Of a stretch of 64,000 nucleotides of DNA, positions 12,492 through 24,307 are shown one piece after another. Position 1 is the stretch's first letter; every line of letters begins with the position of its first letter. The translations under genes and the position numbers were made by a program. The notes beneath the pieces are model-generated. The model searched no databases. It saw only the letters and a list, made by a program, of their open reading frames with translations, and had not been told where the DNA came from. Source of the DNA: Emydura subglobosa (taxonomy: Eukaryota; Chordata; Testudines; Chelidae); the NCBI GenBank assembly GCA_007922225.1, contig ML680046.1, positions 1,288,660-1,352,659 on the forward strand. The letters run 5' to 3'.

Positions 12492-12539
<48 letters not shown>
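12492..12539. repeat. (AC)n(AG)n microsatellite
   Basis: About 16 AC units followed by about 8 AG units. It sits in the CR1 linker region next to the LTR insertion and may have erased the insertion's left target duplication. Confidence 0.9.
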
Positions 12540-12586
12540 GCAAGGTGGGCCTGTTTGGCCCCGTGAGTCTGCACTCCTTACGGCTA

Positions 12587-13114
12587 TGTCGGTGGTGTGG
12601 ATGGGTGGGAGCCCTCTACCCCGGGCCCCGACCCAGGGACCCTGCGAGGAGTAGTCTCAAACAACTTAGTCCAAGAGCTACTACCTTCCCTGGGTCGCTC
12701 GTCTGTAGTCCCCCTGGCTTGTGGTCCTCCTTCAGGCTCTTTGGGGCCGGCATCCTCTGGTCTTGGTTGTACAGGCTCCTTCTTAACTACCGTGGCTGGG
12801 TGCTCTCGCCACACCCACACTAGCTCCTCCACTGATTCCACGCCTTGTAGCAGCTCTGCTCCACTCAGCTCCCTCTCAGCTGCCCCCATCTGCCTGACTG
12901 GGAGGCTTTTAGCTGCTGGGGCAAGCGCCTTGATTGGCCCCGGCTGGCCTGATTGGCCTAATTGGCCTAATTGCCCTGGAGTGGCCCCAGCTGGCCTAAT
13001 TGCCCTGGAGTAGCCCCAGCTGGATCACCCAGGGAACAGGGATTTGTTAAGCCTGGGGCTAATATATATGCCTTCCAGCACCCTCCTATAGCCGTCTGGG
13101 CTGGCCCCGTCACA
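12587..13114 (-). mobile_element. GC-rich solo LTR inserted in CR1
   Basis: On the minus strand it begins TGTGACGGGGCCAGCCCAGA and ends ...CCACCGACA, so TG...CA bounded, 528 bp. It is clearly more GC-rich than its surroundings. The CR1 endonuclease frame on its right (13311 downward) runs open into it and then loses CR1 similarity at 13114, which supports insertion. No clean target duplication was found. The short segment 12541-12586 left of it is unexplained and could be internal element sequence. The overlapping ORFs 12597-13013 (+) and 12584-12889 (-) are products of its GC content, not genes. Confidence 0.6.
12962..13019 (-). repeat. 29-bp tandem duplication in LTR U3
   Basis: 12962-12990 and 12991-13019 are two copies of a 29-bp unit containing 'ggcctaattgccctgga', differing at 2 positions. 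Shorter 'attggccta' units precede them. In the minus orientation the repeat lies about 95-150 bp inside the LTR start, i.e. in U3, where enhancer duplications are usually found. Confidence 0.7.
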
Positions 13115-13119
13115 ATATA

Positions 13120-13311
13120 TATATAGAATCCTTTACTATTGGTTTTAATTTCCGTTGCAAGATCAAGCTCTGCTTGGATTTTGGCAGTTCTCACTTTCTC
13201 CCTGTACTTTCTGACCTCCAAGAGGCAACTTTCCTTGCTGATCCAGCCCTTCTTCCATTCCTTTAAGACTTTCTGGTTTCTCTTAATAAGCAGTTTGAGA
13301 TACTTGTTCAC
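13120..13311 (-). pseudogene. CR1 ORF2 fragment, EN-RT linker
   Basis: The minus-strand frame beginning MNKYLKLLIKRNQKVLKEW and continuing with a lysine-rich stretch (CLLEVRKYREKVRTAKIQAE) resembles the CR1 linker. The equivalent segment at 55698-55982 reads KRKKEAYKKWKLGQMTRED and RNEIRKAKTQLE. The frame enters the LTR at 13114. Confidence 0.65.
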
Positions 13312-13512
13312 TCAGTTTGGTCTGCAACCTTTCCTTACAATTTTTCCCCCTTCTTGGGATACAGCTTCAGATATTTTAAGACAAAGTTGCAGAAATTAAT
13401 TCCAAACTTCCTCAATTTCAGTTCTTAAATCCAGTCTGCTTCCCTAACTAATTCCTTTAATTTTTTAAAAGTTTCCCCTTTTAAAATAAAAAACCCTAGT
13501 TGCAAACCTATT

Positions 13513-13773
13513 TTAGTTTATTCTTCCATTTAATTTAAACAGAATTAACTCATGATCACTCAAACCAAAGTTGTCCTCTACAACCAGTTCTTCTGTGAGG
13601 TCCTGGCTACTTACCAATACTAACTCTAAAATGGCACCACCTGCTGTTGGTTCCATGACAATTTGGTGAAGAAATCTGTCAGCTATCACATCCAGGAACA
13701 TCTGGGCTCTACCATTATTAGAAGCATTTATCCTCCAATTTATATCTGGGAAATTAAAGTTTCCCATAATCAC
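13513..13773 (-). pseudogene. CR1 endonuclease domain fragment
   Basis: The frame contains GNFNFPDINWR near its start, the GDFN-like motif of AP-endonucleases, then LELVLVSS and FGLSDHELILF, corresponding to the C-terminal SDH motif. The catalytic Asp of GDFN is changed here (GNFN). It is about 86 codons of a ~220-codon domain; upstream parts (13780-14470) carry the same region in broken frames. Confidence 0.75.
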
Positions 13774-14479
13774 ATAATTCCCACTAGTATTTATTTAATA
13801 ACAAATATTAGAGATCTCTATCCATATCCTTATCAGATCATTGGATTCTTTAGCAGATCCCAGACAACATCCCAGCTGAGACTCTTTTACCTTTCTTCCC
13901 CAAAGTGTTTTGACTCGGATTCCATTTTATCCATTCCATCACTTCTAATTTCATCACACTCTACCTCATATTAATATACAATGCTACTCCATCACTTTCA
14001 CCTTTGTTTCACTCCTTCCTGAACAACGCATACCTTTCAATACATGTATTCTAGTCATGACTGCTATTCTACCATGTTTCCATAATCCCTATAGTATCTG
14101 GTTTCACTTCCTGCATCAGTAATTCCAATTCAGTTAATCTATTCTTACCCGGGATCCTTGCATTGGTATACAGATATCTCAGTTGTTTCTGCTCGGCTTT
14201 ACCCAGATTCCTCACTTGATTGGTACATTAATTTTACTGCACTATCGTCTACCTCACTGTTACTGTCATTGGTCTTGGCACTGCCTTTCCCTTTGTTGTC
14301 CATTCTCCCACCCTCTGCTTTTCATTCCTCCATTACTATATCCTCTCCTACTTGATTTTCCTTCAACTCAGAATCAGGCATGGAGATTACATGAGCATCT
14401 CCCAACCATCTCAACTGCAATTCTAATTTAAAACTCTTTTAATGATTGTCCCAACCTCCTGACCCAGGTGGAGTCCATC

Positions 14480-14739
14480 TCATGAAAACAGTCCTCTGTC
14501 TGTGAATACCTCCCAGCAGTCAAACATCCCAAAGCACTCCTTAGCACTATTGCCAGAGCCATCTATTGATGACCTTCGCTCTCCTCCTCTAGGAACAGGT
14601 AGAATCCCACTGAACATCACCTGTGTCTCCATTTCTTTAAGCATCTTCCCCAGTCTGGCATGGTCTACCTTGATGCATTCCAGCAAGAATCTAACAGTAT
14701 CATTTGTTTTCATGTGAAGGATCATCACTGGATTCGTTC
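14480..14739 (-). pseudogene. CR1 ORF1 fragment, SGNH/esterase-like domain C-terminal part
   Basis: PVMILHMKTNDT near the N-terminal end corresponds to the 'hxGTNDT' block of the esterase-like domain in CR1 ORF1 (the Gly is Lys here). It is followed by a helix (ECIKVDHARLGKMLKEME) and FSGILPVPR. The N-terminal part of the same domain lies beyond an insertion, at 15596-15817. Confidence 0.65.
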
Positions 14740-15597
14740 TGTAACACATAGAGTTAGCTTTAGTATTTTTTTATTCAGAAGTAATGCAAGGAAAGCACAG
14801 GCCTGTATCCTGTAAGATACTGGCTTCAGCAATTAGCATAAGACTTGAGTCCTATGAATATTGACACAGATATATGGCCTAACAGCCACCCCTAAGTTTT
14901 GGGGAACTAGAAATGGAGTGTGTAAAGGGAATTTTGTCCATAAGGACACTAGCCAATCACAGGAATATGAGCTAACATGAGCTTTTGGATAGAGCATCCG
15001 CAGATGTCTGACCAAAAGAGTTCCATGGCAATGTATTGACATATATGATAATAAATTGAGATCATTACTATAGTAACCTATAGGAGCAGGGCACCTCAAC
15101 ATTAGTAGGGCGAGGAAATACAAATAAGGAAGAGGGGAGAAACCCTTACTGAATATGCATTGGACGTATTGGCATCAGCATAACATATTTTAAAAGTTGT
15201 ATCCCAGCCTGCAGGCAGTAGGAAAGGGAGATATAGTCCTTGGAAGGTGCCAGGGTTATGGCCACTGATGATGAGGAAGGTGATGGTGATGAGGAAGATA
15301 ATGGCTAACATTTCAGGCTGTTCTGCAAGGGATGTTGTGAGCTTATGGATGTTCAGGTGTACATTCTGTTTTATCTCTATCTACCTTACTGGGTTACAGT
15401 ATGTGTGACTTTGCTAACTGTATTAATAAAATATTGTAAATATAGAAGGGTTCCTATAGTATGAGTGTTTCAACTGTGCACTATATAGTGATTTTAATAA
15501 TACTCAGCCTGATCTTGGGACAAGAACTTATCAACCTTCAAAGTGATAACTGGGAATTCTTAGATAATCAATATAATTAATACATAATCTATAGATC
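14740..15597 (+). mobile_element. LTR-like insertion splitting CR1 ORF1
   Basis: The two halves of the CR1 esterase-like domain are separated by about 850 bp unrelated to CR1. The insert starts TGTAACACATAGAG and ends near 'taatctatagatca'. It contains AATAAA near 15425 and a second 'aataata' cluster downstream, compatible with LTR polyadenylation signals in plus orientation. I found no convincing target duplication, so LTR status is inferred from size, position and TG start. Confidence 0.5.
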
Positions 15598-15817
15598 AGG
15601 CTACACTGCCAAATCCCACTAGGATCCTCTTTAGTGTCAGGTCCACATCCCATATCTTAGCCCCCAGCAGACAGCACACCCTGCTGTTCTTCAGACCAGT
15701 TCTGATGACAGGCCCATCTGTACTTCTTAGAAGGGAGTCCCCAACCACGTAGACCCGTCTCTTTCTAGTACCGGTGCAGTTCTTCAGCCTTCCCCCCTCT
15801 GTTCTTTCTGGCTGCAA
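15596..15817 (-). pseudogene. CR1 ORF1 fragment, esterase-like domain N-terminal part
   Basis: The frame contains RKRRVYVVGDSLLRSTDGP: the GDSL block with catalytic-type Ser of SGNH hydrolases, as found in CR1 ORF1. CCLLGAKIWDV follows. Domain continuity with 14480-14739 is lost through the LTR-like insertion. Confidence 0.7.
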
Positions 15818-16299
15818 CTCTTTTTTTTTCTGTTTTCATTTGCAATCTTCTGCAAGTCAACCTCTCTCCTCCTGGGGTTCTGAACTCTGACTATCTTCTT
15901 TGTCTCTTTCCTTCTTCTTGGAGGAGTAGCCAGTCTTCTTTTCTTCCTTGCACTCTCGTCTTCTATTACTGGCTGCCTCTCACCTTCATTCTTCAACTCA
16001 GCAAACCTGTTCCTCAGCATGTGTGTAGAAACCACAGTTTCTAGCTGCATCTCCTAACCTTGGATCATCTCTTCCTTCAGATCTGTCAGGCAGCACACAA
16101 AGCACCTTTCAGCTGCTCTCACCAGAATAACATACATCCTGCAGCTTCCACCGCCAGTCACCTCATTGTTTCTTCCATTCTTCAGGTCACTGCCAGTGCA
16201 GCCTCTGTAGCTGTCATAGCCTTCCCTGCTAGGATCCTGTGAAAACACAAAAACCAAAACCAGAACACCATACACACACTTTTTGAAACTCCCACTCAC
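15784..16299 (-). pseudogene. CR1 ORF1 N-terminal fragments
   Basis: Two adjacent minus-strand frames (16054-16299, then 15784-16050) show a Cys-containing segment (AERCFVCCLTDLKEEM) and then a highly basic stretch (RKKRRLATPPRRRKETKK). This matches the general plan of CR1 ORF1: zinc-finger-like and basic parts before the esterase-like domain. The frame change near 16050 breaks it. Confidence 0.55.
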
Positions 16300-16330
16300 A
16301 CACTCCCGTTTTCAGCTCTGTTTGTTGACT

Positions 16331-17744
16331 CCCGTGCCACTGGTTGGCTGCTTTTATCGTCCTGCTAATTCGGGAAACCTCACCCCATAATCAAGGCTCA
16401 GCTGTGATCAAAGGCTCTGTTTTTCTCACAACACATTGCCTCCTTACCCCCTACCAGACTCTGCAAACTGAAAGCAAACAGAAAATAAACCAGCAAGCAA
16501 ATAAACAAACACTCTCAAGAACTCCCCAGCTGTCCCTAAGGAACAGAAATTCCACTCCACCTCCCCTGTTTTCAGTTCTGTTTGCTGGCTCTTGTGCTGC
16601 TGCTTTAGTCACCCAGCCTCTGCAGAAGTTCATTATTTCCTTGTCTTCTCTACTCCTTTGCATTCTGGCTAATTTTAAATGGCTTTAATAACTTCACAGC
16701 TGAGCACCAAACTACACATACAATATCATAATGATACTGAATAAACTATTTTGTGCTGAACATCTAAACCCTTTCCCTGACAGGAGTATATTGTCTGTAG
16801 CATTGGATTTATTTTGCAGATGATGAGCAAGGGAAGGCAAAGAGCATGGTACATATAAATCAAATAAACTAGCCACTAACTTGTAATTAATATAAACACT
16901 ATAATGTTATAATAAATTAAATGTAGAAAATGCACATGAATAAGTATAGCAATTACTGTTAAATCATTTGGGCAGGACCAATATTTCAGATAAAACATAA
17001 ACTCCTGTATAAATGTGCAGAACAGAAGTGCCAGTAGCTAACTACAATTCCTATTTGTGGTTGATTAGTTTCAGATATATTTGAAATGACAGGGAGTCAC
17101 TGCCTCTTGGGTTACCTAGCAGAATAACAAATTACATACCACCTTATTTTAGCATAGCAAAAAGCATCTCTATCTTAAAGACAGAGAGAAATTTCCAATT
17201 GAAAATGTAGACAAGAAGCTACAACATAAAAAATCCCCAAAACCAATATTCTCTGGTTTGACATTTAACACATCATATTGCAATCTGTTGAGACCTCTGG
17301 TGCCACCTATAGGTAGAATGGCACTAGATTCATGCTTTTTTGCATAACTTCAAATCAAAGAATGCTGGGAGAAAATAACAAATAAGCATTGTTTTACTGT
17401 TTGTTTATAAATTCAGTTGAAGTTTATTCTCTATCAAACAGATGCTACTATGCAGGACATTTAATTCACCGAAGGTGTTTTTGGATAAATGTTAACTTTG
17501 ATATAGGTCAGCATAGCCTGCCAAACTCTAGAAAAAGATAATAGCAAAAACAATTTATTCAAGATTTTGTGTGTGTCTGATCTCGAGAGTTGGAGCGGTC
17601 ACTCTATTATACTGTAAAGCAATCAGATATGTTTCTTTTTCTGAGGGATCAATTGTCGATAGAGCATCTTTATCAGATATATTTCTGTTTTGGAAGAGGG
17701 TAGTGAGAGCAATACCTGTCACTTGGAACCTAAGGAAAAATTAA
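16331..17744. other. Anonymous sequence; possible further CR1 5' material to about 16690
   Basis: 'ctgttttcagctctgtttg' and 'cccctgttttcagttctgtttgctggctc' words at about 16307 and 16565 repeat each other, so 16300-16690 may hold repeated CR1 5'UTR units. The remainder is AT-rich with no recognised feature. Confidence 0.35.
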
Positions 17745-17910
17745 AAGAGAGGGTGGTCTTGTGGTTTAGCCACTGGACAACAACTCAGGAGTTCTGGGTT
17801 GGGTTCTTGGCTCTACCAAAGTTCCCTGGTGTGACCTTTGGTAACTCATTTAATCTCTCTTCACATCAATTCTCTATTTGTAAAATGGTAATAATAAGAA
17901 TACTTTTTAC
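17745..17910 (+). repeat. MIR-like SINE
   Basis: Contains in order 'gtggtttagccactgg', 'ttctgggttgggttcttggc', 'tgtgacctttggtaactcat' and 'tctatttgtaaaatggtaat', the forward MIR layout: tRNA-like part, core, then the paired LINE2-like tail. Confidence 0.75.
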
Positions 17911-17934
17911 TTTTGGTCATATATGTATATAATT

Positions 17935-18239
17935 CCATATTTTTAAAAAAATGTCAATAAAAGTTTATGTAAGTTTTCATTTTTTTGCAAAACTATTTTA
18001 GTAAAATAGTTTCAATACTTTGACATTCAAAAATTAAAATCCATTTTTTGAAAAGAGAAACAACAAAACATTTAAATTAAAATCTGGAAACTTTCAGCAA
18101 AAAGAAATCTGTTTTTGTTCCATTGTCATTATTGAAAATGGCAAAAAATAGACAAAAAATCATTTAGTTTGAAAATCCATCTTTTGTCTAAAATATTTTT
18201 ATCATTTTGTTTGTTTGTGTGTTTGTTTAACCAACTCTA
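17935..18239. repeat. A/T-rich MITE-like repeat
   Basis: A dense series of 'ttttgaaa/tttcaaaa'-type words ending in 'aaccaactcta', whose reverse complement TAGAGTTGGTT matches the TAGAGCTGGTT terminus of the MITE at 11140. The left end and target duplication are not identified. Confidence 0.4.
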
Positions 18240-21200
18240 TCTGAATCCCTGGAATTGTCTATTTAAAAAACATGTTTTCATGAGGTGTTATTTTCTTGGG
18301 TGGCTTCCCCTGACTGCTGGATCACTCATATTCCTAAAGATTTGTAGATTCCCACCCCCTCTCCCGCAAGGCAACTTTCATATCCCTGACGAACTTCAAA
18401 AATCTTCAGGGCTTCCTTACTTAGGCCTTGACTCAGCAAGATACTCAAGCATATACCTTGCATGAATTTGTCCCACTGCCTTCAAGAATTAAAAATAGAC
18501 CCTTTTTTCAAAGGTGTTCTGAAAATCTCAAATTTTGAAATTTTGCTAAACTTTTCATTTAAAAAACAAACACATTTTCACAGTTTTAACTTACTCTTTA
18601 ACCAATTCTCCAAATTACAGACTGTGCATTCTACAACACCGATCTTCACATATTTAGGGTGAACATATGTCACTCCTGCTGTGTTGATAAAGGGGTGTCT
18701 CAGGTTGAGCAAGGGATAAGATGCTAATGAAACAATTGTTCACTGTTACACCGTTAAGTGTAGTCTGAGGTTTCATGTGAAATTATCATCGGCTAACAAG
18801 CACAATTAAAAGTGTTTTAAATCTCTTATTAAAGGTAAAGGAAAAAAAGGGAAAACCAATTAAATCATTTGAAATGTAAAATAATGAAGTCATGCTTACA
18901 TTTTAACAATATCCCTTAATCCCTTCTTCTTTAGCTGCATAGTATATTTTATAGGGGAAACCCTGTTTGACAATCTTTCAGATGGTATTAAATATTGTAA
19001 TAACTGTCCGTTTCTGGGGAAAAGAGAAAAAGTTAGTTCAGATGATCTGAAACTGCCGTTGTTGAAGTTCAATCCTGTTTTCTTTCAGACAAATCCACAA
19101 AAGGGAGGGAAAAGAACAGCAAAGACAGAAAACACAGCTCTGTCTCTACAGCTAACCCTCCTTTGCACCCTCACTGCTCAAGAAACATAGGCCTAGCACG
19201 CAATCTTATTATCTTATTACCTGCTACGGGTACCTCTACATGGCCAGCAAAAACCCACTGTGCAGATGTACCCTATCAGACCTGGCAACCTTGAACCAGT
19301 GTCAGGCTGTTAAGGTGTTGCTTTTAGCTGCCTTCCTGATCACAGTCTCACAAAGGTATTACAGAAGATGGAGGTGGCTTCTTCTTTTAGACAGAAAACA
19401 AAAAGGAGAGCGATAGAAAATAAGATAAATAAAGCAGGGAAGGAAAATGACACTGAGAGCGGGGGTGGAAGCAGAAATCCAAGTCTCACATTTCAGGTGT
19501 TGATCAGGATTTAGCTGAAGCTTGTTGAGGTGACAATGTCATGTGATTCACTCATTCTGGCCCTGTCTGGTAAGATGGTCTCTTGGGATCAGGACAATAA
19601 AGGCCCATTTTGTCAGTGTGTCAGACAGTGGGTGGCAACCCTGATGGTAAAACTTGCTCCTTCCTGTCCATGCATCCCCCTGAATCCTATTTAGTGACTC
19701 CCAGGTGAACTATGTCCAGGAAGGGGCGGCTTCCCATTATTATTAACCAATCAAAACACATTTCACTGATTGTAATGATAAATATTCCCTCTCATTAGTA
19801 GAACCTTTCAGCCTGTTGTTATTCCAACCTGTGACTCTGCCATGAGCCTTGAGGACCTTTTATCACAGACCTTTTAACTTAAACAGTTTGTACCAGTCTA
19901 TTTGTCTCCAGCTTTTGCTGACTTTTGTAAACAATTGTATGTAATATGCCATCTATGTGCTGGACAAATACAGAAAAAAAATCTTTTAAATAAAACTTTC
20001 ATTTGGATGGTATTCATGAACTTTCTTATTTGCTTTCTGAGAATATTCATTCTTCAAGCAAATTTTTATTAACATTAATGACTGAGGAAAAACAAAGTGT
20101 TGTGAAAACTCTTGAAAAGACGAGTGCAAATGTATATTCAGGTGAGTTTTCATTCTCAGAAGAATTTTTCAACCAACCAGAAATATCTATCTGAGTCTGT
20201 GGTAGAAATATCATCTAATCAGAGAACAGAAACAATGTCATGTGACATGCAACCCGTAATACACATTCTAACTTTAGGAGAGTAAAGAGTTAAAAGCTGG
20301 ACAAGTGGCCAGGCCTAAATTACAGGGAACGGGGTCAAGGCACGGGCAAACCGTGTTTCTATTAATTGGTGTGAATTTTACTAAGCGTCTGTTATCTCTC
20401 TTCTTCTCCTCCCTTCCTGGCCATCTGCACAGGGGATAAGCCTATTGCTATTTCTGTGCAAGGCCTTTTTGGTGGGAAAAAAGTATTATCTTCCTTCTCC
20501 CCCTGGCATGCCTTTACTTCAAAGAATGTTAGTGTAAAATGTATAGGTTTTAAGGTGATGTGCCTGACCTATGTATGGTAATCCTGTAAACAACAAACAG
20601 GGGCAGATATAATTATATTCATTATGTAGTTAATATTCATTTTATAGGTGTCAGTGTAACCAAATAAGGGTCTATGGGGAACTGCTGAAAATGTATACAT
20701 TTACATACTGTTATGGATAAAAGAACTGTAAAGTAACCCCCTCGTTGCTCACTCACGGCGTCGAGGTGAAACAAGCAGGCAGTAAAGGGTTCCGTCTCCT
20801 CAGTCCACCCCCGGGGAAACCTATTTGATTATTTTTAACCCTAACTATTGAATCATACCTACCGAATACTTCCTATGACCAGTTTGCCATCAAGCCATAG
20901 GCTAGAATTTATTCATACAAAAGATTCATCAAAGAATTTCTGGCAAATGTCTTGATTTGAGACTTACTGAAAGTGGGTTTTTGGTCTCATGCTAACTACA
21001 CTTCTTTATTATCTAGTGCTTATGGATTCATGTTCAGAGAACACGTTAAAAAAAGGAACACGGTAGAAGATAATTGTAAGTAAAGATCAATAAGGCCATA
21101 GTCCAAAGCCCAGTGAATTCCATGGCAAGACACCTACTTCAATCAAGGTGCTTTGAACCAGGCCCATAAATCACAGTCCTGCAGCCTAATAGTCATACTG

Positions 21201-22179
21201 AAATCAATGAAATTACTCAAATGAATAGGGGTTTCAGGTACAGACCCTAAAACATACCCATGATAAATGGTAGTAGGATAATGGAGTTAGCTCTTCAGTT
21301 TAATAAATTGTTCTCTGTCCACACTTAAAAACAGCTAACTTGTATTTAGTGATCTAGACCAGTCCATTTCCGAGAGGGGCAGGTATTTAAACATAGATAA
21401 GAAATATTTTTTTTAAGATGTAAAATTAGAAGTACAGTACATGGATGGTTAACAAATGATACCAGCATACATTTATATAGAATTTAATTTCAAAGGATCC
21501 CAAAGCATTTCAGTTTGATGCACAAACTACACAGGCTGGAGGGGAGGGGTGGTCACTTTCTCTACCAATGAAATGCAGCCAACTCTACGGTAATATGTGC
21601 TAGCTATTTCACAGCACACAGCACCAATGCACCAGAGTTGAAGGCAGAAATTGAAAAATTGAGTTGAAGCCAGAGTAGGAATTTAGGTAGGCAGAACGTA
21701 ATACTTTGGAAAAGCTGTAGGTCCTCTTGGCATAGGTCTAGAAGGAAGTCTTCAGCTCTTTGTGTTTATGAACCATACCTAAAATGTCATTTGCATCTTT
21801 ATGTCCTTCCCTTTTGTGTTGCAGAGAACCATTTCCTTTAAGAGTAAGGGGGCAAAATATGCAGATGACATAAAATCATTTTGCTTAGTTGCATCCAAGG
21901 TAACTGAGAAGAACTTCAGAAGGTCCTAACTGTTGTGGTTCACTGTCAAACAGCCACGATGTTCTATCCCAGATATGGGTGCATTTCAGCAGAAGATGAA
22001 ATTCCTTTCCCTTATCATATCCATTACTGAGCTCCCAAGGGTGTTGTCTGGTTTAACTGGAAGACATAATCCCAACTATACATACAAAATGATGGGGTCT
22101 AAATTAACTGTTACCACTCAAGAAAGATATCATGGATAGTTTTCTGAAAACCTCTGCTCAACGTGCAAACCAGACAAAA
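18240..22179. other. Anonymous; two unassigned repeat-like blocks (about 19090-19850 and 20280-20830)
   Basis: No gene was seen; the longest ORFs are under 100 codons. 19090-19850 and 20280-20830 have higher GC than their surroundings and read like old interspersed elements; the second has a sharp GC-rich end with 'gcgtcgaggtgaaacaag'. I could not assign either. 18480-18660 is another 'ttttgaaatttt'-rich tract like the MITEs above. Confidence 0.3.
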
Positions 22180-22865
22180 AAAGCTAAGAGAATGTCATAA
22201 TGCCACAAGATAAATCCATGGTACACCTACACCTTGAATACTCTGCAGTTCTAGCCACCCCATCTCAAAAAAAGATATATTAGAACTGGAAAAGGTACAG
22301 AGAAGGGCAACAAAAATATTGGGGTGTCTAACATCTTCCTTATAAGGAGAGATTAAAAAGACTGGGACTTTTCAGATTGGAAAAGAGACGACTAAGGGGA
22401 GATATGATAAAAGGTTGATACAATTGTGATTGGTGTGGAGAAAGTGAATAAGGAAGTGTATTTATTCCTTCACATAACACTAGAAGTCACACAATGAATT
22501 AATAGGCAGAAGGTTTTAAACAAACAAAGGAAGTATTTCTTGACACAACACACAGTCAACCTGTGGAACTCACTGTCAGGGTATGTTGTGAAGGCCAAAA
22601 CTATAATGGGGTTCTAAAAAGAACTAGATACATTCATGGAGGATAGATCCATCAATGGCTATTAGCCAAGAAGATCAGGGATGCAACTCCATGCTCTGAT
22701 TGCCAGAAGCAGGGAGTGGACGACAGGAGATGGATCAATCGATGATGGCCTGTTCTGTTCATTCCCTCCGAAGCACCTAGCATTGGCCACTGTTGGAAGA
22801 CAGAATCCTGCACTATCTGGACCATTGGTCTGACCCAATATGGCCATTTTTATGTTCTTAACTAA
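22180..22865 (+). mobile_element. CR1 LINE 3' end
   Basis: Forward-strand words 'acaccttgaatactctgcag', 'ggagagattaaaaagactgg', 'ctgtggaactcactg' and the terminal 'ggtctgacccaatatggcca' plus 'ttatgttctta' follow the CR1 order from ORF2 C-terminus to 3'UTR. Frames are broken. It is the same subfamily as 25310-25835 and 58795-59505. Confidence 0.8.
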
Positions 22866-24307
22866 TATCTGCAAATCTCTTTGTGAGCTTCCTTTAAGAA
22901 GTGTCCAAAGTATTATGGTTAAATTTTTATTCCATTGTTAATCTCAGTGTTTATTACTACAAGAAAAGAAGTTTAACTGAAGTTTGACTTTCTACTTTAA
23001 GGATACAAAACACTTGTATCCTTTCTTTTTTGCACTTACCATAACGTTCTATGGAGATAATGTAAAATAAAACTAATTTTGCAAGATTATTCATTCAGTA
23101 TAAAAACAATTTGCAGGAGAAAATTTACAAGTCAAGAAGCTGCATCTTAGAGAGACAGAGTTGGACAAGAATGCTTCTAATCAGCTTAATTATATGGTAC
23201 AAAACAAAAATACAGAGTTATGAAAGGCATTTTGCAACTTCCTGCTGAGAATCATGCTTTAGGAATAACCAACTAGCAGGTTGGCTGAATAATAGAGAGG
23301 AACAAAATAACTGACTGCAAGAGCGAAAATTTAAGTGTAGAAGGCCAAAATCAATTCATTTCTAAGAAAACTGCATCACAATTGCTCGATAAAATCCTAT
23401 TGCTTTCAAGCAATATAGGGTTAATAGATCTTTTCCACTAAGAGAGACTAATAGTTTGTAAAGAAAGGTTAAGATTCAGTAACTTCCCATTAACCAAACC
23501 ACTCCCAAAATTTGGGAATTGGATAGAAAGGAACCCAGATCTGGTCTTGATTCTACAAAACAAAAAACCTGCGAATAAAATCTAAATAGTCTTCTTTTTT
23601 GTCTATCTGCCAATTTTCTTCAGATGTGAAAGGATATCCAATGTGATATGGTATGATTAGAACAGTAAGAGTCATCTACAGTACCAGCTTCTGGAGAAGG
23701 ACATCTTTGTATCCATCTCCTTTAGGACTCTCGTGTGGGAAACGAAGTGGGGGAAACAGGACTGAACGCTTATGAAGATCAATAGATCAGTGCACAACAG
23801 ATTTCATCTCTCACTTTTTGGCAAAATCAAGAAATCACATTGCAAGACTGTAATAAGAGATCTACAAGTTATATACTTGACACTGTCATGGAAATGTGCA
23901 CTAGAGGTCTTTGTGGATCCTGCTGGTGCACACCAAAAGTTCCCTAGTGCATATTAATGTAGTTCCATTTCAAACAGCACTACAGCACCCTGTAGACAAG
24001 CCCTCAGTCCGGCAGCACTGTGCTATGGCAGAGCAGCAGTATTAGTGTGATGACTGCTTTTCTGGCTGACACAGCTAGGATTGAAATGGGGACCTTCGGG
24101 ACTAAAAGCATGAGCTACTAAAGCACCACAGCTGGGGATTGTGATGATTTGTAGCCTCTGTGTACAAGCACTTGGAGTATGTCTTTTCAACCAGTTGTGC
24201 ACCCATTTTATAGTAATTTCATCTAGACCATATTTCCCTAGTTTGCTTATGAAACTCTGCTAAGAGTGCAGCAGACATGTCAAATATGCTTCCGTTTGCT
24301 GCAGAGG
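22866..24307. other. Anonymous sequence, no gene seen
   Basis: AT-rich with no recognised repeat or exon. The small ORF 23772-23957 has no recognisable domain. Confidence 0.4.

Larger units (their letters stand above)
11685..16330 (-). mobile_element. Long CR1 LINE copy, internally deleted and twice interrupted
   Basis: Read on the minus strand, it runs from ORF1 pieces (16299 to 14480) through the endonuclease region (about 14470 to 13120) and the EN-RT linker (about 12490 to 12370) to a 3' end at about 11685 ('agactcattaactgtaaggt' antisense). The 3' block 'gttcttgtgccaacactgga' to 'ctcctgtaatagaccc' is typical of the CR1 C-terminal/3' region. Only about 130 bp separates linker and C-terminal sequence, so most of the reverse transcriptase appears deleted. 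Two LTR-like insertions (12587-13114 and 14740-15597) break it. The many stops and frameshifts show it is dead. The extent of the 5' end is uncertain. Confidence 0.65.

Noticed and set aside
12597..13013. 138-codon plus-strand ORF and the opposite 101-codon ORF
   Set aside because: They lie within a GC-rich LTR, where few stop codons are expected, and both strands are open over the same region. No domain is seen.
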